Shown: positions 19,993 to 29,424, numbered from the stretch's first letter. The stretch: 64,000 nt of DNA from Chloroherpetonaceae bacterium (GCA_025056565.1 JANWWA010000001.1:62001-126000); one strand, 5' to 3'. Numbers and translations: made by a program. Notes: generated by a model from the letters alone, not told the origin.

Positions 19993-22900
19993 ATGGCAGA
20001 CCAAATGCATAGCGCCTCTGATGGGCAGGGGAATGACGTTTCTGTCAGCACACTGACAACTGAGTTACCTGCTTCTATACTCAGCGTTTTCTCAGAAACG
20101 CGAGGCGAACTTGCACGTCGTTTGCACTATCGCTCTCCGAAACTCCTCGCCGATGAATTGCAACACGATCTCCAGAAACTTTCTGTTGCCAAAGGCACAG
20201 AAAAGCTGCAAGGCGTTTCTTCAGCACTGTCTAGTGCGCTTTCCGTATCATTTGTTGCAATTGCGCTTTTTAAGGACGATTTCTCAGTTGCTTTTGCCCA
20301 CTTCTATGCAGTCGAGCCAAGTGAGGCCGCACGTGGAGGCTTTCTTTCGCATCTTTCTGCAACCGCTGCACAGCGGCGTGCATTCTACGAGAGCCTCTTG
20401 CAGCAGAAGCGATACCGTTTCCAAAACGCCTATTGCTTTGAACAATCAGATTTAGAATCCACACTGGGCATAGCACAGATACCCGTGCCGTTTGTGGAGT
20501 TTAGGCCGAACATTGAAACCGCTAACCTGCCCCTTTCATCACGAAAGACAAAAACCTCTTTGCTCGAGCGCGTGCGTCAGCAGCCCACTACGACACCACG
20601 CAAAACTTCTCTGCGCAAAATCCCACTCGAGATTCTCTTTATGTTCTACAACGCCACTGCGTCGCAGAGCGAAAGTGGCAAGTATGCTGTGCTACTGCCG
20701 CTGCGCCGGTCAAGTGGCGAGCTGTTTGGCGCCATCTTTATTGGGCGGAGCTTACGTAACGTTGCGCTATCGCAAGAACAAGTTCTGGAGTTGGAGCAAG
20801 TTATCGACCAATTTGTTCAGGCTGCCAGTGTCTCCTTAGAGCCACTGCTTTATCAGCCAGCTGAACCGCCTACAGCAGTGGTCTCTGAGCCTGAGGCACT
20901 GTCTCCATCTGTTGAGAACCTATCGCCTGCACCAACCGCAACAGACACCCCATTTCTTCAAGGCAATGAATCCGATAGCACCACTGCACTTGACCTCTTG
21001 ATTTCGCTCTCGCGCGAGATTAGTGAGCAGAAAACGATTGACGCAAAGGTGCAGACGATGGGGCATGCACTGGTGCATCTTTTTGGATTTTCACATTGTG
21101 CTTTTGTGCTTTTTCCACAAAACGATGAGCAGCCTCAGCGCTATGCATATCACCTAACCAATGAAGCGCCGCTGCGCGTATTTCTTTCTCCACATGCGAC
21201 CTTGCCACGCTATGTGTGCGATTTCGTTGCTTTTTCTCCTACGCTCAAACTCAGTGAGGCTTACTGGCTTAGTGGCACTCAAGTCTCCGCCATTCAGTCA
21301 GCGCTGGAGACTGGTATTCGCGTCTCAGAAGAGTGGCTATCGCCCGCACTATGCCAAAAACAGATGACTCGCTTTTTTGACGATTACGACATCGGACTGT
21401 TTTTCTTTCTCACCTCTGGCAGCAGTGTACTGGGATACCTGACCTTAGACTTGCCTTCTCCCACTCAGGCAGCACACAGCTTAAGTGATTCGCTGCCACA
21501 GACTTTGAAGGCGGTGGCATTGCTTAGCGAGACGCTGGCTCGTGAAATTTCTCGCCTGCTTACGCAAACAGAGCAGCAGCGCTATGAGCTGCAGACCAAG
21601 ACCTTGCACGACCTGCTGGATTCGCTTTTTCTAACCAGCTTACGCATTCAATCGGCAAAAACGATTGCTGAGAAGTTTGCCATCGTTGGTGAAGCAATTG
21701 TAATGGAGCTTGGCTTTAGTTCTGCCTCAATTGTGCTGTACGACTCGACGGGACATGTTGTAGCATCTGAAATTTTCGCGCACCCTCAGACCGATGAGGA
21801 AACAGAGAAAGCTCGCTTCAGCCAGCGCTACCAGATTGGACGCCCTGTTCCGTTTCGCACGCTTGAACGCATTTTTTCACCGCACTTCTCAGCGGGATAC
21901 TGCTTTGCCTTTGACCGAACTGCCCTTTACACCAACGGTGCATCTGGTGCTGCAGGTACGCGTGCTCTGCGGGCGTATTTCAAAGGCAGTGAGCAAGTCC
22001 AGCTTATGTTTCCGCTCTATTCGGAGCGTAAGTCGTTGATGGGCTTTATTCGCTTAGGGAAGTGGCTGCTACCTGCCGAAGAAGAGCTGACTGCAGAGTT
22101 TATCGAGCGCACCAAAGTTATTGCACTTTTTGCAGAGCGGCTCTCGCAAGAGTGCTCGCTTCTACAAATCGAAGCCCAGCGCGCTCAAGAACTTGCGGCT
22201 AAACAGCGCCTGAGCAATACCCTCACTCTCCTTTTTGAGGGCAGCAGTCAAATTTCGCAAGCTACCTCGCTTAGCGAAAAGCTCCAGCGACTGACGCAGA
22301 CGCTCACGCAGGCTGCGGCACTGGATTTTGCAGGCGTCGTGCTATACGATGACCTTAGTGGCACTGTGCGACATGGCACTTGCTATTGCTCTCATCATCT
22401 CTCGGAAGCCTCTCGAGCACTTGCCAAAGAAAGCTTCAAGCCCGGCGCTAAGGTAAACCGTGCTGCCTACAATGCCATTTTCAGTAACGATCAATTTCGC
22501 ATTCAATCGCTTAAAGTCTACTGCGTTGACCTGCGCCAAATCAATTCTCCTCATTCGTCCCTGAAAGTAAAAGGCACTTCATACCAGCAGGTTGTAGAAA
22601 TCAGTGAATGCTCACCCTGCGCCGATGGGAAAACCAACCTTGCTCGTTACCTTTCTGCTATTGCGACTGGCAAAGAGGCTGATTACTTTACGCTGGTTGT
22701 GCCGCTCAACATCGGTGCACGCACTGACCTGCAAACCACCGGCTTTATCTCCTTAGGCAACTTCCTGGACTGCCAAGACATCAGTGAAGCAATGGTACGC
22801 CTCACGGCTATTGACCTTTTTATCAGTGTGGTCGAGGCCGACCTTACAAACTTTTTGCTCACGGAAACACTCACGCAAGAATCGCAGCAACTGTTCCAAA

Positions 22901-24705
22901 AAAGCCTTTTCATTCAGCGACTCTTGGAACTTGATGTACGACTCAACCAGCCGATTTCCCTGCACGACAAGATCAAAATGGTCTGCGAGCGCTCCGTTGA
23001 GCAGTCGAGCTTTCGCTATGTGCTTGCAGCGCTTCTTAACAAGAGTGAGCAAACGCTCACCGACTTTTACTACATGGAGCACCCTGAGCTTGTAGCTTTC
23101 TCTGATGACCAGCCCAGCAAGTCTATCGCACCGCTTATTCAAAGCTACACACAAGGCGTCGCCACCTACAACCCGCTCTTTCTTGAACTCTCGCTTAGCG
23201 AGCGTAATCGGGTAGGACAAGCTGGCAATGCTTACTGCTATGACTTGCAGTGGCTGGAAAATGAAATGCTGCGGCGCTCACATAGCACTGTCTCAGACTT
23301 ACCTCCTGCCCTTTCGCCCGAAGAAGCATTTGCTGTCTTTTGCGGCAAGGTTGAGCGAGAAGATAAACTTATCAATTTCATCATCCCGCTTATTGGCTCT
23401 CAGGGCAAACTTTATGGATTTCTCTCTTTGGGCAGAATGCTAGCGCGTGTCAAAAAGTCAGTGCAAGACGTTCTGGACGATGTGCGCCTCATTGAGCTTA
23501 TCGCCAGTAGCTTAGCTACGCATCTGGAAAATTTAGAGCTAAATGAGACGCTTACTGCCTCTGAAGCCAAATTCCGCAATCTGGTTGAGAATGTCGAGTA
23601 TGGCTTTCTCATTTTCGACAAAGAGCAAAGGATTGAGTATGCTAATGCCTGCATTAAGCGTCTGCTCAATCGCGGTAACGATCTGCTCATTGGTTTTCGC
23701 TTGGAAGATATTGCTCACCCCGATTCACTTGAGGCTGTTCGTCGTCAAACTGCCGTGCTCTACTCAGGTAGTATCGCTTCAGAAGATTTGATTTGGCTGA
23801 TGACCAGCACAGGTGACGCAATCCCGTTCAAAATCTCGTCAGAGCCGCAGTTGGTTTTGCGTGCCAGTGGTGAGGTCTCAGTGGTCGGCGCCTTTAGCGT
23901 GCTGATTGATATGCGCAAACAGCTAGAGCTTGAGCGTCAGCGAAAAGAGCTGGAGACCATTCGCAATAACTTTTTTGCAATGGTCGTGCACGATATGAAA
24001 GTGCCACTTTCTGCCATCTTCGGCTACAGCGAAATGCTGCGTCAGATGGACCTGAAAGCTATGCCTGTTGAAAACCTGCGCAACATTATTGACCAGATTC
24101 ACCTCTCCTCGAGCAATATTACGCGCCTTGTTCAAGAAATCTTAGACTTCTCCAAGTATGAATCTCGAATGGTGAAACTCGACTATGTCAAAACTAACCT
24201 CGAGCTTTGCCTTGACCTTGTCTTGGAACAGAACCAATTTGACATGCGCGCAAAAGGCATTACCCTGCGTAAGGTTGTTGCACCAGAGGACTTCACTTTC
24301 TACTTTGACTTCGACAAAATTGCACGCGTCATTACTAACATTGTCAGCAACGCCATCAAGTTTTCCTACCGTGATTCACAGATAGAAGTGCGCTTGGAGA
24401 AAGTTATAGAGCACTATCACCCCTTTGCTCGCTTGATGGTTATTGATGCAGGCGAAGGTATTGCCCCAGAAGAAGTAGAATTCATCTTTGACGCCTACCG
24501 ACAAGCTAACTCCAAACACGGTTCTCGCGGCACAGGACTGGGGCTTTCTATTGCCAAGCAAGTGGTTGAGCTACACGGCGGCAAAATCTGGGCAGAGTCC
24601 GAACTTGGTAAAGGCACGACGGTGGCTTTCACTTTGCCGATGCACCAAGAAGTGCCGCCTGTTAAGGCAGCCCCTTCTCCCAAAGAGTTTTTCACCATCA
24701 GGTAA
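19993..24705 (+). CDS. Giant multi-GAF/PAS sensor histidine kinase
   Basis: 1570 aa, apparently soluble, with no membrane segment. About five GAF-like sensor modules precede a PAS domain (about 1190-1310), a HisKA domain with phosphoacceptor His in MVVHDMKVP (near 1333), and an HATPase with N box NIVSNAIKFS (about 1450), DAGEGIAPEE (about 1484) and GTGLGLS (about 1514). Four modules carry a YC[FVY] motif (near residues 147, 636, 842 and 1081) a fixed distance before a strand of the form P-L-x5-10-GFI-LG. A Pro/Glu/Ser-rich linker follows module 1. There is no receiver domain, so it needs a separate response regulator. It lies 36 bp after nuoL and ends 3 bp from the convergent P5C dehydrogenase gene. 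The ligand is unknown; redox or oxygen sensing is a guess from the neighbours and cysteines. Confidence 0.85.
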   Translation: MADQMHSASDGQGNDVSVSTLTTELPASILSVFSETRGELARRLHYRSPKLLADELQHDLQKLSVAKGTEKLQGVSSALSSALSVSFVAIALFKDDFSVAFAHFYAVEPSEAARGGFLSHLSATAAQRRAFYESLLQQKRYRFQNAYCFEQSDLESTLGIAQIPVPFVEFRPNIETANLPLSSRKTKTSLLERVRQQPTTTPRKTSLRKIPLEILFMFYNATASQSESGKYAVLLPLRRSSGELFGAIFIGRSLRNVALSQEQVLELEQVIDQFVQAASVSLEPLLYQPAEPPTAVVSEPEALSPSVENLSPAPTATDTPFLQGNESDSTTALDLLISLSREISEQKTIDAKVQTMGHALVHLFGFSHCAFVLFPQNDEQPQRYAYHLTNEAPLRVFLSPHATLPRYVCDFVAFSPTLKLSEAYWLSGTQVSAIQSALETGIRVSEEWLSPALCQKQMTRFFDDYDIGLFFFLTSGSSVLGYLTLDLPSPTQAAHSLSDSLPQTLKAVALLSETLAREISRLLTQTEQQRYELQTKTLHDLLDSLFLTSLRIQSAKTIAEKFAIVGEAIVMELGFSSASIVLYDSTGHVVASEIFAHPQTDEETEKARFSQRYQIGRPVPFRTLERIFSPHFSAGYCFAFDRTALYTNGASGAAGTRALRAYFKGSEQVQLMFPLYSERKSLMGFIRLGKWLLPAEEELTAEFIERTKVIALFAERLSQECSLLQIEAQRAQELAAKQRLSNTLTLLFEGSSQISQATSLSEKLQRLTQTLTQAAALDFAGVVLYDDLSGTVRHGTCYCSHHLSEASRALAKESFKPGAKVNRAAYNAIFSNDQFRIQSLKVYCVDLRQINSPHSSLKVKGTSYQQVVEISECSPCADGKTNLARYLSAIATGKEADYFTLVVPLNIGARTDLQTTGFISLGNFLDCQDISEAMVRLTAIDLFISVVEADLTNFLLTETLTQESQQLFQKSLFIQRLLELDVRLNQPISLHDKIKMVCERSVEQSSFRYVLAALLNKSEQTLTDFYYMEHPELVAFSDDQPSKSIAPLIQSYTQGVATYNPLFLELSLSERNRVGQAGNAYCYDLQWLENEMLRRSHSTVSDLPPALSPEEAFAVFCGKVEREDKLINFIIPLIGSQGKLYGFLSLGRMLARVKKSVQDVLDDVRLIELIASSLATHLENLELNETLTASEAKFRNLVENVEYGFLIFDKEQRIEYANACIKRLLNRGNDLLIGFRLEDIAHPDSLEAVRRQTAVLYSGSIASEDLIWLMTSTGDAIPFKISSEPQLVLRASGEVSVVGAFSVLIDMRKQLELERQRKELETIRNNFFAMVVHDMKVPLSAIFGYSEMLRQMDLKAMPVENLRNIIDQIHLSSSNITRLVQEILDFSKYESRMVKLDYVKTNLELCLDLVLEQNQFDMRAKGITLRKVVAPEDFTFYFDFDKIARVITNIVSNAIKFSYRDSQIEVRLEKVIEHYHPFARLMVIDAGEGIAPEEVEFIFDAYRQANSKHGSRGTGLGLSIAKQVVELHGGKIWAESELGKGTTVAFTLPMHQEVPPVKAAPSPKEFFTIR

Positions 24706-24708
24706 TTT

Positions 24709-26301
24709 TCACTTTACTCTTTCCGAAATACTTTTGCCTTGTAGGAAGAGTAAGAGGTAATCTTCACTGCCTGTCTTACTGTCTGTCCCCGAGAGCTTAA
24801 ATCCACCAAAGGGGTGCACACCGACCAGCGCTCCAGTGCACTTGCGGTTAAGATACAAGTTGCCGACAAAAAATTCTTCGCTTGCGCGCGTCAACTTCTT
24901 CGGATTTTTGCTGTAGACGCTTCCTGTTAGACCATACTCCGTATCGTTTGCAATTTTTAAGGCTTCATCAAAATCTTTGGCTTTGATGCAAGCCAGCACT
25001 GGCCCAAAAATCTCTTCCTGTGCAATGCGGGCATGTGGCGCCACATCTGCAAATACCGTTGGCTGAATGAAATATCCTTTGCTTTTGTCGCAAGTGCCCC
25101 CTGTCAGCAAGCGCCCCTCGCTTTTGCCAATTTCAATATACTGTCGCACTTTCTCGAAGGCGCGCTCACTGGAGACAGCCGTCATTTCTGCATTACTTTC
25201 AGCATCACCGACTTTGATTGCTTCCACTCGTTTTACCAAGCGTTTGAGGAACGTGTCATAGATTTTGGCATCAATAATCGCCCGTGAGCAGGCTGAACAC
25301 TTCTGACCTGAAAACCCAAAGGCAGATACTACCACCCCCTCCACCGCTGCATCAAGGTCTGCTTCTCTATCTACAATAATGGCATCTTTGCCTCCCATCT
25401 CCGCAATCACTCGCTTTATCCACTGCTGACCTTCTTGGGTTTTTGCGGCTTGCTCATTGATTCGTAGTCCGACTGCCTTTGAGCCTGTAAAGGAAATAAA
25501 CCGTGTCTTAGGGTGCGTTACTAATGCTTCGCCTAACTCTGCACCCCCGTGCAGAAGATTTAACACTCCCTTCGGTAATCCCGCTTCCTGCAAAAGCTCA
25601 TAGAAGCGATGTGCAATCCACGGTGCATCAGGCGATGGCTTGAGCACAACCGTATTGCCAGTAACCAGTGCCGAAACGGTCATACCGCATAGAATTGCTA
25701 GCGGGAAATTCCACGGTGGCAATACTACGCCGACTCCCAGCGGAATGTAGATGAATCGATTTTTTTCCTTACCTAACCACTTCGGCGCAGGAGTCACAGG
25801 CTGTTCTCCGCTTAGGCGCAAAGCACTGCGTACATAGAACTCTATAAAGTCAATTGCCTCGGCTGTATCTGCATCCGCTTCTACCCAATTCTTACCGACC
25901 TCAAAAACCATCGTAGCTGAGAACTCATGCTTTCGCTTGCGTAGCATTTCGGCTGCTTTGAGCAGAATCTTTACACGCTTTTTGGCAGGTGTTTGCTTCC
26001 ACTCTTCGAAGGCCTCGGTTGCTGCCTCAATTGCCCGATGTGCATCTTCGATGGTGTTCTTCGGAACTGTCGCTACCACTTGACGGTAGTTACAGGGATT
26101 GACTGAAGTGATTCTCTCTTCCCGCCACACTTCGCTGCCTGCAATGAAAGAGGGGTAGTCGCCGCCTAACTGTGCCCGCACCTTTTCCAGCGCTCGCTCC
26201 ATTGCGCGCCGCTCAGCTGGCTTTGAAAAATCTGTTGGCGGTTCATTAACGAAGGGAGAGAGCTTTAAAGCAGGTTTATGGTGTTTTTTCTTGTCTTTCA
26301 T
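24709..26301 (-). CDS. pruA: L-glutamate gamma-semialdehyde (1-pyrroline-5-carboxylate) dehydrogenase
   Basis: NAD-dependent aldehyde dehydrogenase converting glutamate semialdehyde/P5C to glutamate, the second step of proline breakdown. 530 aa, usual for stand-alone P5CDH. The catalytic cysteine is in FSGQKCSACSRAII, the general base glutamate in IAEMGGKDA, the cofactor loop in FTGSKAVGLRI, and the family segments PWNFPLAI and GGFKLSGTDSKTG. No proline dehydrogenase gene is adjacent. It is tail to tail with the giant kinase gene and has a TAAGTTTG box 32 bp ahead of its ATG. Confidence 0.93.
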   Translation of the reverse strand: MKDKKKHHKPALKLSPFVNEPPTDFSKPAERRAMERALEKVRAQLGGDYPSFIAGSEVWREERITSVNPCNYRQVVATVPKNTIEDAHRAIEAATEAFEEWKQTPAKKRVKILLKAAEMLRKRKHEFSATMVFEVGKNWVEADADTAEAIDFIEFYVRSALRLSGEQPVTPAPKWLGKEKNRFIYIPLGVGVVLPPWNFPLAILCGMTVSALVTGNTVVLKPSPDAPWIAHRFYELLQEAGLPKGVLNLLHGGAELGEALVTHPKTRFISFTGSKAVGLRINEQAAKTQEGQQWIKRVIAEMGGKDAIIVDREADLDAAVEGVVVSAFGFSGQKCSACSRAIIDAKIYDTFLKRLVKRVEAIKVGDAESNAEMTAVSSERAFEKVRQYIEIGKSEGRLLTGGTCDKSKGYFIQPTVFADVAPHARIAQEEIFGPVLACIKAKDFDEALKIANDTEYGLTGSVYSKNPKKLTRASEEFFVGNLYLNRKCTGALVGVHPFGGFKLSGTDSKTGSEDYLLLFLQGKSISERVK

Positions 26302-26332
26302 TGCCGCAGGTTGTTGGTTAGCATTTGTGCGG

Positions 26333-26340
26333 CAAACTTA
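26333..26340 (-). promoter_or_regulatory. TAnnTTTG box upstream of P5C dehydrogenase gene
   Basis: TAAGTTTG on the minus strand, 32 bp before the start codon. A TTTG exists further upstream at 26353-26356 but only 12 bp away, so the -33 half is uncertain. Confidence 0.3.
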
Positions 26341-26429
26341 GCAAAAGTTGCTCAAATTGTCCGTAGGGTTATGGCGCTTAGCGAGGACAGAAAAGAACTG
26401 ACTGTCGAGAGATACACCTCTGTTCGCAA

Positions 26430-27026
26430 TTAGGGTTTAAACTCGCCTCTGAAAATTTTGGCTGGGTCAACTTCAAAGCGCGGTTCAAGCTCGGTCTTCA
26501 AGATAGCCTCGAAAGCGTCTTTCTGGCTATTCTGGACTCTGATTATCGCAACACTTCGGCGCAAGACACGCTTGCCTTTTTGGGTTGCGGTGGTATTGAA
26601 AAAGAAGTGATACTCCACATAGCCTTTCTTCGGCTTAGCAAAGTAGTCTGTGATAGCCCCCCATTTAAGCAAGGACTTGCGATAAATGTTAATGCTTAGA
26701 TAAATTCCCTCGTCAGTTACCAGCCGCTGCTCAGACGCCCATGCACCAATAAACCAAAAGATACTTGCTAAGAAATAAAATCCAAACTTCACCGCAGAAT
26801 CTTCATCGCCGATTGCTAAGGCAATTAGCGCACAAACGACTTGCACAAATGCATAAATGCTTGGCATTAACGGATAGCCCCAGAGTGCACCATGACGAAT
26901 GGCAAGCTTTACCTGCTTGATGCGAAATCGATTGAAGAGGGACACCAGTGCGAAAACAGGCATAATGAGTATGACCGCAAAGAAGAAGTAGCTCTCAATG
27001 GTCATCACAAGACTTTTCAAATCCAT
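26430..27026 (-). CDS. Hypothetical membrane protein
   Basis: 198 aa, not recognised. Hydrophobic segments are at about 11-30, 47-72 and 80-98, the last two forming a probable hairpin. The C-terminal half is soluble, basic and beta-rich (YRKSLLKWGAITDYF, RRSVAIIRVQNSQKD), somewhat like the PH-like folds found after two membrane helices in bPH2-type proteins, which is only a suggestion. It sits alone between the P5C dehydrogenase and crtB, separated by 128 bp from the former. No partner or operon context explains it. The ATG at 27026 has no strong ribosome binding site. Confidence 0.6.
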   Translation of the reverse strand: MDLKSLVMTIESYFFFAVILIMPVFALVSLFNRFRIKQVKLAIRHGALWGYPLMPSIYAFVQVVCALIALAIGDEDSAVKFGFYFLASIFWFIGAWASEQRLVTDEGIYLSINIYRKSLLKWGAITDYFAKPKKGYVEYHFFFNTTATQKGKRVLRRSVAIIRVQNSQKDAFEAILKTELEPRFEVDPAKIFRGEFKP

Positions 27027-27454
27027 ACCCTTTACTCCTGAAAGGTTTGTTCATTTTTTCGCTGCTCTGAATTTAATCCAGCATAAGAATTTTTCAAGGG
27101 CGTAAATCGTTTTTTCAGGCGCATCTCATCGCACATTTTCAGGTTGCGCCTCTCCACTCACTCTTTATCGCCTCTAAAATTTGGCAAATCCCTCGGACAT
27201 TTTGAGCAGCAGCTATGGTTCACACACAGCTTGTGCACCACCCTACACATATGCAACTCTTCTACCTTAGTGAGTGTAGCAGACTTTGGTGCGGCAAACG
27301 TTTTGCGCCAGCAGAGAATGCAATAGACAGAATTCGCCGCCATAGCCTTGTTTTCGCAGGATTAGGAAAATCGCTAAATTGAGCAAATTTTTGCATAGAA
27401 CTCGAAAGTTGCGCCGCTCCGTGATGCTCAGCACGAAAATCTAAGAGACCGTAT
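27027..27454. other. 428-bp intergenic region, nothing recognised
   Basis: This is the divergent gap between the unknown membrane protein gene and crtB, so it must hold both promoters. No TAnnTTTG box, terminator or RNA gene was found by eye. Short open frames occur on both strands but have no convincing start signals or family features. Confidence 0.4.
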
Positions 27455-28447
27455 ATGCACTTTGAACAAAGAACCATAGACCCAAACCTTAGCACTGGGC
27501 CTTCTCACCCAAACCACACACCTTCTGATGGCTTAGCGGCTCGGACACTTCACAACTCTGCCAAGATTGACCCACAAAAGCTGGCTTTCGCATATGAATA
27601 CTGCCGAACCATCTCGTGGAAACATGCCAAAACCTTTTATTTCGCCACACACTTTTTGCCAGCTCAAAAGCGCCCACCTGTCTATGCTGTTTATGCACTC
27701 TGTCGTTATGTAGATGACCTTGTTGACCGTTCAGAAGAGGGACGCAAAGCACTCACAAAGGAGAAAATTGCCGCACTGCTTAACCAGTGGCGCACTGACT
27801 TAGAGCTTTGCTACAGCGGTGTCATTCTTGACAACCCGATTATGCTGGCGTGGTATGATATGCTGCAGCGCTACGCCATTCCAAAGTCTCTGCCCTTAGA
27901 ACTTATTGATGGTGTTTGTATGGATTTAGCGGTCAGCCGCTACCAAACATTCGAGGAGCTTTATGTCTATTGCTACAAGGTTGCTTCTGTAGTTGGCTTA
28001 ATGACGTCGGAGATTTTCGGCTACTCAAGTAAAGAAGCACTCAGTTATGCCGTCAAGTTAGGGATTGCTATGCAGCTAACGAACATCTTGCGCGATGTTG
28101 GCGAAGATGCTCGTAAGGGGCGAATATACCTGCCTTTGGAAGACCTTGCGCGGTTCAATTACACGGAAGAAGATTTATTCCGAAGCGTGCTTGATGAACG
28201 CTTTATTGCGCTGATGAAATTTCAAATTGCGCGCGCTCGGCGCTATTACGACGATGCCGACGCAGGCATTCCTCTTCTTTCAAAGGATAGCCGCCTTGCC
28301 GTGCGCGTCAGCAGCGTCAATTACAGAAAAATCCTCGAACGCATTGAGAAAAACCGCTACGATGTCTTTTCCCGACGTGCCTTTGTTTCCCTCACTGGAA
28401 AACTCATCAGTTTACCTTACCTTTGGATCAGCACGGCGCTCTCATAG
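27455..28447 (+). CDS. crtB: Phytoene synthase (squalene/phytoene synthase family)
   Basis: Condenses two geranylgeranyl diphosphates head to head to phytoene, the first committed step of carotenoid synthesis. 330 aa, including about 40 polar N-terminal residues not needed for the fold. Both aspartate-rich motifs are seen: YVDDLVD in the first (about residue 88) and NILRDVGEDARKGRIYLP in the second (about 210-228). The opening YCRTISWKHAKTFYFAT is typical of phytoene rather than squalene synthases. The next gene, an SRPBCC-like protein, starts 54 bp downstream on the same strand. Confidence 0.92.
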   Translation: MHFEQRTIDPNLSTGPSHPNHTPSDGLAARTLHNSAKIDPQKLAFAYEYCRTISWKHAKTFYFATHFLPAQKRPPVYAVYALCRYVDDLVDRSEEGRKALTKEKIAALLNQWRTDLELCYSGVILDNPIMLAWYDMLQRYAIPKSLPLELIDGVCMDLAVSRYQTFEELYVYCYKVASVVGLMTSEIFGYSSKEALSYAVKLGIAMQLTNILRDVGEDARKGRIYLPLEDLARFNYTEEDLFRSVLDERFIALMKFQIARARRYYDDADAGIPLLSKDSRLAVRVSSVNYRKILERIEKNRYDVFSRRAFVSLTGKLISLPYLWISTALS

Positions 28448-28487
28448 CTGAGCTGGACCGCTTTGGCGCCCAGCCCAAATGCGCCAG

Positions 28488-28494
28488 AAAGGAG
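28488..28494 (+). promoter_or_regulatory. Ribosome binding site fixing the SRPBCC gene start
   Basis: AAAGGAG seven bases before the ATG at 28502. It selects this start over the in-frame ATG at 28463, whose 13 extra residues are proline-rich and unlike the fold. Confidence 0.7.
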
Positions 28495-28501
28495 AATAGC
28501 T

Positions 28502-29086
28502 ATGGAGGTCATTGGTCGGTCACGCGGTCAAGTTATCTTGAACGCAAGCTTGGAACACGTTTTTCCTTTCTTTGCAAACCAGAAAAAAATCTTGTCCTTC
28601 AATCCCTTCTGCCGAGAAGTGTCTCCTACTGAGATTGACAATGTCTACCGCTGGGATTTTGAGATTATGGATCCGCAGTCCCATCCGATTCATTTGATTT
28701 TCTTCGTGGAGCAAATTGAGCAATTTGTGCCCAACCTCTCACCCGAGACACATAGTCAGATTTTTTGGAGAGAATATCCTGTCGTCGTTGAAGGCGAGAT
28801 GCCTAATGACCACACTTTCATCGGTAGAGCGAATGGTGAAATGCTTCTGAAACCGCTTTCGGCTACGGAGACATTTGTCGATGTCAGTATGCAAATCCAT
28901 GTGGATTTCGATGTGCCTGTGTTGCTCCGCTTTTTTCCAGAGCCAATTATCAAGGTTATGTCAGAAGCGGCAATGAGCTTTGGAATGCAGCACGTCTCAC
29001 GCAAGATGCTGGAGCGCATTCGCCAAGAATTTGCTTGCACTATTCTGGACACCACAAACTTTGGCACGGCTAGCGTGCGCAACTAA
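28502..29086 (+). CDS. SRPBCC/DUF1997-like lipid-binding-fold protein
   Basis: 194 aa, no signal peptide. The start MEVIGRSRGQVILNASLEHVF and the following FFANQKKILSFNPF match the first strand, helix and loop of START/polyketide-cyclase-like (SRPBCC) folds, which bind hydrophobic ligands. The C-terminal long helix (VMSEAAMSFGMQHVSRKMLERIRQ) would close the cavity. Similar DUF1997 proteins occur in oxygenic and green phototrophs, as I recall. The position 54 bp behind crtB suggests a role in handling carotenoid or (bacterio)chlorophyll intermediates; that is inference. Its exact family is uncertain. Confidence 0.65.
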   Translation: MEVIGRSRGQVILNASLEHVFPFFANQKKILSFNPFCREVSPTEIDNVYRWDFEIMDPQSHPIHLIFFVEQIEQFVPNLSPETHSQIFWREYPVVVEGEMPNDHTFIGRANGEMLLKPLSATETFVDVSMQIHVDFDVPVLLRFFPEPIIKVMSEAAMSFGMQHVSRKMLERIRQEFACTILDTTNFGTASVRN

Positions 29087-29204
29087 TTTTAGCTGTGCTT
29101 GTTGCACGCTCTTTCTCTAACCCCAGCACAGCGGCAACAGTATGGCAAGGCAGGAGACTGTGGACAAGACACTTGGAGAAGCTTATCTCACTTTGCACCA
29201 TTTC

Positions 29205-29235
29205 TTGCATTTTTGCACAGAAGGCGCTAAATTTG
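29205..29235 (+). promoter_or_regulatory. Promoter of the tRNA-Thr/Tyr/Thr/Trp cluster
   Basis: TTG at 29205-29207, 20 bp, then TAAATTTG at 29228-29235, ending 22 bp before the first tRNA. This spacing fits the Bacteroidota -33/-7 pattern and would give a short tRNA leader. Confidence 0.5.
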
Positions 29236-29257
29236 CAGCCCTTTGATTATGAAGCAT

Positions 29258-29330
29258 GCTGGTGTAGCTCAGTTGGTAGAGCAGCTGATTTGTAATCAGC
29301 TGGCCGGGGGTTCAAGTCCCTCCACCAGCT
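29258..29330 (+). tRNA. tRNA-Thr (TGT)
   Basis: 73 nt. Acceptor GCTGGTG/CACCAGC, anticodon stem GCTGA/TCAGC around loop TTTGTAA (anticodon TGT), T arm GGTTCAAGTCC. Discriminator T; CCA is not encoded. First of four tRNAs ahead of secE. Confidence 0.96.
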
Positions 29331-29424
29331 CAGCGTGAGCAGAGCTTGGCGGAAACCCAAATGCCGTCACTCCGAACAAGCTCACAGGGTTTGTGCTGCG
29401 CCAGTCACGCAGCATTCAGCGCAT

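Noticed and set aside
22753-23220. Open frame of 155 codons opposite the giant sensor kinase
   Set aside because: Lies wholly within the kinase gene and has no recognised domain.
27144-27495. Small open frames in the gap before crtB
   Set aside because: Both strands give short Cys/His/Ser-rich translations without ribosome binding sites; not supported as genes.
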